A stretch of DNA of 64,000 bases from Anastrepha obliqua. Taxonomy: Eukaryota > Arthropoda > Insecta > Diptera > Tephritidae. This document shows, piece by piece, positions 57,584 through 64,000 of this stretch. Both the position numbers and the translations under genes were made by a program. The number at the start of each line of letters is the position of its first letter. Within the stretch, counting starts at the first letter, position 1. The DNA is taken from contig NW_026562179.1 of assembly GCF_027943255.1 (NCBI RefSeq), forward strand, positions 6,326,501 to 6,390,500. Reading direction: 5' to 3'. The notes beneath the pieces were generated by a model. That model had not been told where the DNA came from and ran no database searches. It was given only the letters and a program-made list of their open reading frames with translations.

Positions 57584-59807
57584 AATGTTGCTTATAGGCA
57601 ACATTATATATTTCTACGCGTAGTCTCTATAGTTGTTGTTATTTTTGCTAACGGTTCTTTTTTTACAGTAGCTAATGTGTGTGGGCATTTTCTTGAGAAT
57701 TTATATTTAGAAAAGCTTAAGAGGTGTTCATTTGCGAGCTATTTGAAGTGGTGTGCTGACGTGTGCAAAAAAAAGTCAAAATAATCGTTCTATAAAAATT
57801 CAAATAAAAACGTAATACGTAAGATTTTTTTTATAAAAAGTGAATTTTATTAAAAATAACAGGTAAGAAAATCAAATAAAGTTTACAAAATTAAAATAAA
57901 GTTTTTTGTTTTATGTCAGGAATTTCGTGAATACAATGTTGCTTATAGGCAACATTTGGCCATAGTAGCAATAATATTTTGTATTTTATTCTTATAGAAA
58001 TGCGTCCAAAAGGTCTTACAGATCTAGAAATAAAACGATAATAAACTTCGATTGGAATAATTCTGATGATGAAGAAGATGAGGAAGAAGAAGAAGAGTTA
58101 TATGATTCGAATCTGGAGAAATTCATTGAAGAAACGATGGATAAAGTAATGGAAACAGGGGAAAACGTTGAAATAAATTTGATAGACGGTATTGTTGGAC
58201 AAGATGAGCATGCTGATGAAGAAGTTGAAACGCGGGGAGGAACGCGGGCCTAACCGTTTTTGAAACTGCTTGGAAAGAAGATCAAGTTTGTCGAGAAGTC
58301 AAAGTGCCAATCAAATACTTCAATGAATTCTTCGATGATGAAATAATAAACAAGATTTGCAACGAAACAATTCTCAACAGCCGGAGCGCGGATCAAATAA
58401 TTTTGATAAACTCTATAAAATACGACCATTATTAAATAAAATGAAGGAAAAATGTAACAGAATAGACCAGGAGGAATGCCAAAGTATTGACGAACAAATG
58501 ATTAAATATAAAGGACGTCACAATTTGAAACAATACCTTCCAATGAAGCCCAATAAGTGGGGCTTTAAAATGTTTTTGAGAGCTGGAGTTTCAGGTATCG
58601 TATATGATTTTGCTCTCTACGTAGGAGAAGGAACATGCCCATCTTTTGGACTAGGGATATCATCAGATATAGTATTGCATTTAGCCTCAACTGTTCCCTC
58701 AAATAAAAATTATAAATTGTTTTTTGATAATTGGTTTGCTTTCATAAGCCTGATGATTGCGCTAAAGGAAAAAGGATTATTAGCAGCAACAACAATACGA
58801 AGCAACCGGATGAAAAACTGTCGCCTTACGGATGAAAAGGAACTTATGAAAGAAGATCGTGGTTCTTATGATTTTAAATATGAAGCAACATATAATTTAG
58901 TTGCTTGCCGCTGGTACGACAACAAGAGCGTTCAACTGGTATCAAACTATATAGCTGAAAATCCAGTTTCAGAATGCAAACGCTGGTGTCGTAAGCAAAA
59001 AAAATACATGAATATAGCTAGACCTGCTATTGTTGGCTGTTACAACAAGCATATGGGAGGCGTAGACCTAGCTGATATGTTGCTAGAGTTGTATACATAA
59101 AATCAACCACCGTTCCAAGAAGTGGTATATGCGTATAGTGTACTGGTGTCGTAGCACAGCAGTAGTCAATAGCTGGTTGATGTATACGAGCAGAAGGGAC
59201 CTAAAAAATCAAGCTGGGAAAACGAAACATATGTCATTGTTAAACTTTCAACTGATGATATCAAACAAGCTTTTACACGCGTCTGATATGGAGCCAGTAA
59301 ACCAACGCAAAAGAGGTCGCCCATTGGCAGCTCTTTCAAGCATAGACTCAGATTCATCATCACCGTCGTCTCCAGCACCATCAAATATTTCAAACGTTTC
59401 ATCACAAGGTTCATCGCAATCTACAAAACGATCATATATATTTAAACCTCCAAAATCCATGCGCCTCGATCAAGTCGGTCATTGGGTTGAATGGGGAGCA
59501 AAGGGAAAGTATAGGTTATGCCATACCGGGATTCCAAAATCCAAATGCTCAAAATGTAACGTACATTTATGTTGTAACCCCCAAAAAACTGTTTTGTTTC
59601 ATACCATACATAAAAAGTTAATAAAAGTAATAAAAAAATAAATAAATATCAATATTCTTTTGTGTTTTGAAATATACCACTATGGCTAAATGTTGCTTAT
59701 AGCAACTTCTCATAACTGTAAAACCAGAAGTCCTAGAGCCTTGAAATTAATATCAGTTCATATTTAGGACTCTAACATCAACCTAACGTAATTCTGACAT
59801 TAAAGGG
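57584..59807 (+). mobile_element. piggyBac-like element (left end not located)
   Basis: A decayed DDE transposase gene lies between palindromic motifs TGTTGCTTATAGGCAACA at 57586-57603 and 57937-57954 and an imperfect one at about 59690. The right end reads CATTAAAGGG against TTAA (59808-59811), as expected for piggyBac ends (CCCTTT next to a TTAA target). I did not find the matching left end, so the left border is a guess. Confidence 0.7.
58000..59641 (+). pseudogene. piggyBac-type transposase (broken)
   Basis: The start MRPKGLTDLEIKR ends in a stop at 58039-58041. An acidic stretch (DEEDEEEEEELYDSN) continues in another frame, and a deletion or frameshift near 58250-58380 follows. The core (58357-59100) has SIDEQMIKYKGR, LFFDNWFAF and NKHMGGVDLADM, which hold the catalytic Asp residues of the DDE_Tnp_1_7 domain. 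The C-terminal part (59129-59641) is in another frame and carries a Ser-rich linker and a Cys-rich domain (CHTGIPKSKCSKCNVHLCC). TTTTATTCTTATAG before the first ATG resembles a splice acceptor. Confidence 0.87.
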
Positions 59808-59960
59808 TTAAAAGGCTTATCGACTGCTGCTAAATTTACATAATTCAGCCCCTTACTGTTAACGTTTGGTGAAAAATGTATCTGTGGTGATTAGTCTTCG
59901 CGAGACGTGTACCCCTCGAAATTCCATACGTTCCTGTCATTGAGACTTTTCTATACATTA

Positions 59961-59991
59961 ACGTTCTCTGTGTTGTACATACAGAGAACGT
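59961..59991. repeat. 10-bp inverted repeat ACGTTCTCTG/CAGAGAACGT
   Basis: Arms at 59961-59970 and 59982-59991 with an 11-bp spacer. The right arm is the start of the segment shared with the array flank, so two ends of the same dispersed sequence may meet head to head here. Confidence 0.8.
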
Positions 59992-60616
59992 AAATTCATA
60001 GAGAAGGGTTAGCAACGAATGAGCAGGTTAAATGTCAAATGCTAACAAAACGCGTTTAAGAAATTATTTTAATTTATTTCACCACCGCCTTGGAAAAGTT
60101 AACAGAAAAGAGTTAACATAGCGGAGCGTAGTCAACAGAATTAAATATAGCGTTTGCATTGAAATGTCAAATGCCATACTTTGGTGTTAGGCCAAAGAAA
60201 ATAACAGCAGACTTGTATATTATATTTTTCTTGCATGCTTATTTCCCGACGACATTTTGCATGTGCAAATGGATTATTTCTTGTGAGATGAATAAATTAA
60301 TTCTAAGTATATGCATGCATGAATGTGAACTTTTAAGCATCGAATTAACTGAATTGTATTGATATTGAGTGTATTATCAAAACTATTTTAAAATATCCAC
60401 ATAAAAAGTTAACTTTGTAAACCATTCATTTACATCAAGGGTTAGTATTCAACAATATGTTGTACTCTTTAAATCAGTATTAAATTATATAACATCTACC
60501 ATCCATATTCATGTGGGCAGAAAAAAATCTTGACCTGTCTAATAACACAACTCATATGCATATCTACATACTATAAAAAATTCAAGAGCAAATAGACAAA
60601 CATATGCAAACATATT
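59982..60616 (+). repeat. Second-locus copy of the array flank repeat
   Basis: Runs parallel to 4963-5255 and then to 33838-34170, that is, across the point where the array joins gag, without interruption (CTAAGTATATGCATGCATG). It has an extra stretch around 60045-60095 and many substitutions. It shows what the flank looked like before the tandem duplication. Confidence 0.85.
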
Positions 60617-60635
60617 TATAATTCCAGCAAGAAGA

Positions 60636-60690
60636 GTCCCGGTCACGTGACCGGTCACGTTACCGGGACGCGTGACCGTTAAACGGTCAC
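60636..60690. repeat. GC-rich palindromic block
   Basis: Three overlapping inverted repeats in otherwise AT-rich DNA: GTCCCGG...CCGGGAC (outer arms of 60636-60669), GGTCACGTGACC inside it with an E-box-like CACGTG centre, and GTGACCGTT/AAACGGTCAC at 60672-60690. It may be the subterminal part of a DNA element or a protein-binding site; unassigned. Confidence 0.75.
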
Positions 60691-60861
60691 TAACCACGCC
60701 TCTTTACAATCACTTTTTTAAGAGCGTTGGGAAAATCGTGCCAAAAACTTTGTGTACGTGTGATTTTCTATCCCTTTCATACATATGGATTCGTTTCAGT
60801 GCCAGTTATATATAAACGTAGCGACAAACAAAATAACTTTTAGGCTAGCGCCGACAGCATA

Positions 60862-60930
60862 GCGCGATAGCCGAGCGGCTAGCAATGTGGACTTCCGATC
60901 CAAAATCCTTGGTTCGAATCACAAAAAAAA
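60862..60930 (+). other. tRNA-derived sequence (degenerate)
   Basis: An A-box-like TAGCCGAGCGGCT and B-box-like GGTTCGAATCA sit at tRNA spacing and are followed by an A-run. An anticodon-like arm GTGGACTTCCGATCCAA can form with one mismatch. The T stem and acceptor stem do not pair, so I call it a tRNA-derived SINE head or pseudogene, not a tRNA gene. TATATATAAAC lies about 50 bp upstream. Confidence 0.5.
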
Positions 60931-60965
60931 AATTTTTTTTATACATTTATTTTGTTTTATGATAT

Positions 60966-61146
60966 GTTTATGAGGAGATTTTTTTCATGGCAGAAATACA
61001 CTCTGTGTTTTGCCATTGCCTGCTGATGGGCGACCGCTATTAGAAAAATGTTTTCCTTAATTTTGGTGTTTTCACTGAGATTCGAACTGACTTTCTCTCT
61101 GTGAATTCTGAATAGTAGTCACGCACCAACCCATTCAGCTACGGCG
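60966..61146 (-). mobile_element. tRNA-derived SINE, partial
   Basis: On the - strand it starts GCCGTAGCTGAATGGGTTGG (A-box) with GTTCGAATCTC (B-box) downstream, then CACCAAAATTAAGG, a block with AATAGCGGTCGCCC and a short AATCTCCTCATA end. I recognise this arrangement as a SINE common in tephritid genomes (from memory). The 3' part is missing. Confidence 0.72.
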
Positions 61147-61459
61147 TTTGTTTACTTTTACTGATGCAAAAATGAGGAAAAATATATTAATAAAGTTTGC
61201 TTACTGCTTACACATTTTCCAAAGGTGACGAAGAACCAAAAAAAAGTCGATTTTCAAACAAATACGAGTGCATATGTGTTTGTAACACACAAAAAAGTGT
61301 AATTGTTTTAGAGTTTCGGTCACGCAGGTTTTGCTGGGAATATAGTTACATACATATGTATTCAAAAATCTCATCTAAACCGTATGTGTTTAGATATACA
61401 AGTTACGTTCCTCTAGGTTTAGCGAACGTGAATAAAATACCTTTTGTGTATTTTTGCTA
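61147..61459. other. Stretch without recognised gene
   Basis: Contains the resumption of the flank repeat near 61346-61395. No ORF can be supported. Confidence 0.5.
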
Positions 61460-61841
61460 GGCGTATGCCTGCTTTATTCGAAGTTAATTTTATAACTTAA
61501 AACATTTTTTAGTTTTTATACGAAATATTACATTGAATATGTACCAGACGCCTACTAGGCATAAATATGTAATTGCAAAATAAAAGAATAATTTCCTGTT
61601 TATTGCTTTATTAATTTTAACATATTTCTGTTGACGTAGCTATTATTAGCTTTTCGGTCAACAGTTAGATATCAGTCAGCAATTATTGGTTAATGTAATT
61701 TACAAATATTAATAAAGAGGAAAACAGTTTCCTGTTTACCAATTTATTGCATTCTATTTCGACACAGCTATTATTGGCTTTTGGGTCAATAACTAGCGTA
61801 AGTGTCAAGTCAGCGAAGAATTAACAAACCGCGTGTTAGCT
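61460..61841 (-). repeat. Remnant 3' LTR (left border approximate)
   Basis: The right border at 61841 is set by the polypurine tract (61842-61855). The interior has two diverged copies of a segment with AGCTATTATTGGCTTTTGGGTC and TTTCCTGTTTA, about 120 bp apart. The left border is not defined because no second LTR is visible. Confidence 0.55.
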
Positions 61842-61889
61842 CTTCCCCTCTTAGGTCGATTGTCCTCAATCGGCACAAGTGTTATGAAA

Positions 61890-62689
61890 TTATAAAGTGA
61901 CCTGGAAAAATGGGCCTTTAGGTACGTCTGTTACATACTCTTTAGTTACATGCAATTTTTGGTTATAATAATTTTTTTTTATAAAAAAAATGAGAGAAAC
62001 AATAATAAAAATTAGCATAATTATTACATCAGTACTTATACTACTAATTATATGTTTGTTTTTATAATCTTTTACCAACAACTGAATGTCGCTCTTATAA
62101 TATGTTCTAAATGGCTTACATATAGAGCCTCGATTTTTAAATTCAAATTTGTTTCATTTTTTTCTTTTATATGCGTTATTGAATTTGGTAGAATAAATGT
62201 GTCATAACTTTTTAGATTAAAGTTGTTGTAGGTTACGTTTGATATTGTGATTTTACAATTTATAAATTTTATCAAAAATGTTCCTTTATTTAGAAATTTT
62301 AAATTGTTACAATCATCATTTATATTTCCATAAAAATGTTTCAGTATTAGTATTCCTGGTTAGATTTCTGTTACTGAAGATTCTGTTAAATTTTTTAGCT
62401 TACATTGAGCTTCTCTAAACTCCAAAATATTCATTAAACATTCGTCATTTTTCCTAACTAAATTTTTCTCTAAATTATCCCTAACATGTAAACTGTAAAT
62501 GTAGTTATTATTATCTACAAGTACTTCATATTCGCTTAAAATAATTGATTTATTTAAGGTATTGGGTAGGGGCTCAAATTTTATTTTGGATAGTATACTT
62601 GCGGAAAATTGTGGAATAAGTAAAGTAAGTATAATGGTATTTTCCTCAAATATTACGGCTATCTTGATATTCCTATAGATGCTTTCCAT
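61890..62689 (-). pseudogene. env: env fragments of the remnant element
   Basis: Three open pieces in different frames. 62689-62360 has a VLVDNNNYIYSLHV and cysteine pattern like the middle of errantivirus Env. 62275-62072 has MIKFINCKITISNVTYNN, matching the conserved Asn-Cys segment before the stem. 62081-61890 has a membrane anchor (IIMLIFIIVSLIFFI) and a short tail. The furin region is not seen. Confidence 0.68.
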
Positions 62690-62700
62690 TTCAATTCAAC

Positions 62701-63031
62701 CGGACTATTCGGGTCATGTTCTTCGATTTCGATGTAACTCAAATATGTTGCTCTCTGGTCAAAATAATGAGACACGTATTTTTTGGTCGCCCGAAAAAAT
62801 TTTTTTTCAAGAGTTATCGGCAATTTTGTTTTTTTGCTCAAACTCGACTTTTTTTATTGTAATTATATAAGAATTTTTTTTTTTTTTAAATGCCCATAAC
62901 TTAGTCAAAAATGAACCGATTTTAATAATTCTGGGTTCAAAATGATCGTAATTAGTTACACGAGCGACTTCATGTAGAAATAATTGCAAAAAAGTAGTTG
63001 AAAATTTTTTATTTATGAATTGAAATGGGGA
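62701..63031. other. Unassigned stretch between env remnant and LINE
   Basis: AT-rich with T and A runs; includes GCCCATAACTTAGTCAAAAA. No gene supported. Confidence 0.5.
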
Positions 63032-64000
63032 ACCTGTTATCCCTATAGGGCGCGTCCCCAGGTGGTGGATAGGGGAAGGCCTCCCAGATATGGAAGGTAG
63101 GAGAGCAGGTCTCCCGCGAACCACACAGGTCGAAGACGTAAACTTCGTTAAAAAAACTCCCTCAACCCAAGGTGTGATGCGACCCGTGCCTATTGGGTGG
63201 GTTTGGCAGCCGGGGGACTAAATAAGGCTGTCTTCGTACGGAGCCCTCCTGATATCAGGCCGCCTCAGGTTGTAACGGTGGCCTTGCCATGGTATGGGGC
63301 GCTGCCATGGTCGACCGGATATTTCCCCTTTATCCTCTTTGGTCACCTCGCATGGCGACATGCGCAGCTCCCTTGGCGGGGCAGGTGACCGTACGAACCA
63401 GATGAAATGAAACCACAAAAACTTAAAAATTCGGATGACGGGAAAACAAACACGGAACAAACTGACAAAATGACGGGAAAACATACCGACGCATCGACAG
63501 CACGGACTGATAAAAAACCAAACACGCGGACAGAACTACAAGACAAGCAAACAGACAGACAGGAGGAAGTGACGGATGCACTTAAAAAACAGTCAGACAA
63601 TTGGACAAGACGTACAAGCAAGGACGAACTGAGGATGACGGGGTCACCCTCAGAGGATGAGCTCTTGGCCTCCAGCCAAGAAACAGTTGAGGGCAAAGCT
63701 GTGGGCCACAGTACGCCAACAACCATAAATGAACCAACAACATCCGCTAAAGCCATGTGGCAAAAGCGCACTAATAAAGGCCCATCAAGGTATAAGCTCT
63801 ACCAGAGGTCTCTCGCTATCCTTGGCAGGATTCGTAAGAACGAGACCGAAGGTAAAGCTCATCCCAAAGATGAGGCTGACAAGGCAAGGTGTCAAAAGGT
63901 GGTGGACGAATACCTGGCATTCCAAACCGCCCGAAAGACAGAGGCCAAAAAACGTAACCGTTCGCAAGACGAAAACAAGAGGGCAACAAAGAATCACAAG
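63032..64000 (+). mobile_element. 5' end of a LINE (continues beyond the window)
   Basis: At about 63032 the base composition changes from AT-rich to GC-rich (CCTATAGGGCGCGTCCCCAG). A 375-bp leader of the kind seen in R1/LOA-type LINEs precedes an ORF. Short CCATGG and GGCGGGG motifs occur in the leader. The 3' part is outside the window. Confidence 0.65.
63407..64000 (+). CDS. LINE ORF1 protein, N-terminal part (runs off the window)
   Basis: ATG at 63407, 198 codons without a stop to the window end. The upstream ATG at 63402 is followed by a stop after one codon. The product is very hydrophilic, rich in Lys, Thr, Asp, Glu and Gln (DKQTDRQEEVTDALKKQ), with a more ordered segment (SRYKLYQRSLAILGRIRKNE) near residues 127-146. 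This is typical of the disordered N-terminal region of LINE ORF1 RNA-binding proteins; the zinc knuckles expected further on are outside the window. The product is inferred from position and composition, not from a signature motif. Confidence 0.6.
   Translation, partial: MKPQKLKNSDDGKTNTEQTDKMTGKHTDASTARTDKKPNTRTELQDKQTDRQEEVTDALKKQSDNWTRRTSKDELRMTGSPSEDELLASSQETVEGKAVGHSTPTTINEPTTSAKAMWQKRTNKGPSRYKLYQRSLAILGRIRKNETEGKAHPKDEADKARCQKVVDEYLAFQTARKTEAKKRNRSQDENKRATKNHK

Larger units (their letters stand above)
60617..61345. mobile_element. Inserted segment within the flank repeat
   Basis: Compared with 34150-34210, homology stops near 60617 and resumes near 61346 (CATACATATGTATTCAAAAA...CTCATCTAAAC). 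The insert has short imperfect inverted ends, TTCCAGCAA and TTGCTGGGAA, and contains a palindrome block, a tRNA-like segment and a SINE. The type of element is unknown. Confidence 0.5.
61460..62700 (-). mobile_element. Errantivirus remnant: LTR plus env fragments
   Basis: On the - strand decayed env is followed by AGGACAATCG, a purine run AAGAGGGGAAG and an LTR start AGCTAACACG. The same order and the same AGGACAATCG occur before the array LTRs, so this is an older relative. gag and pol are not present in the window. Confidence 0.72.

Noticed and set aside
57566..57784. 72-codon frame as N-terminal exon of the piggyBac-type transposase
   Set aside because: It crosses the palindrome and has no similarity to the known N-terminal region, which is seen at 58000.
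60862..60930. Functional tRNA gene with anticodon TCC
   Set aside because: Acceptor and T stems do not pair and an A-run follows; a SINE head or pseudogene is more likely.
63343..63771. 142-codon minus-strand frame rich in Ser, Val and Cys
   Set aside because: Antisense of the LINE ORF1 and its leader; low-complexity composition and no motif.

Overview
The window is almost pure transposon DNA from an insect nuclear genome. I recognised no host protein-coding gene. A dipteran host, probably a tephritid fruit fly, is suggested by three things: several env-bearing Ty3/gypsy (errantivirus-like) elements, LINE, P, Tc1, piggyBac and pogo relatives, and a tRNA-derived SINE at 60966-61146 whose sequence I recall from tephritid genomes. 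The species assignment is inference.

1-33837 (+ strand): a head-to-tail tandem array. Each unit of about 5.58 kb holds a 5'-truncated, env-bearing errantivirus copy (gag 3' part, protease, deleted RT, RNase H, integrase, env, polypurine tract, one 362-bp LTR) plus 360 bp of DNA from beyond the LTR. Five full units and one partial unit are visible, and the array runs off the left edge. There is no 5' LTR or primer binding site in any unit, so the array grew by DNA duplication, not by repeated retrotransposition. Variants alternate with a two-unit period (about 11.17 kb). Unit 6, at the right end, alone keeps the RT core.

34260-41728 (- strand): element A, a complete but decayed LTR element with two LTRs, TSD TGTA, a tRNA-Arg-like PBS, intact gag, and broken pol and env. 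41729-47077: small DNA elements, including a 1.18-kb Transib-like element holding a pogo-like MITE, P-type transposase remains and a Tc1 3' end. 47082-57289 (- strand): element B, a young LTR element with nearly identical 357-bp LTRs, TSD TGCG, a tRNA-Ser PBS and an open env. RT and RNase H are deleted in frame, and gag is split by a non-autonomous element that itself carries a 5'-truncated LINE with a clean 13-bp TSD.

57294-64000: a decayed piggyBac-type transposase with palindromic motifs; a second copy of the array's flanking repeat, interrupted by a segment with a GC-rich palindrome and tRNA-derived sequences; remnants of another errantivirus (LTR plus env); and the 5' end of a LINE whose ORF1 runs off the right edge. 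The density, nesting and mixed orientation resemble pericentromeric heterochromatin or a piRNA source locus; the sequence cannot decide this. Many open frames here have no ATG (translation from TTG or GTG), as expected for polyprotein segments and pseudogenes.
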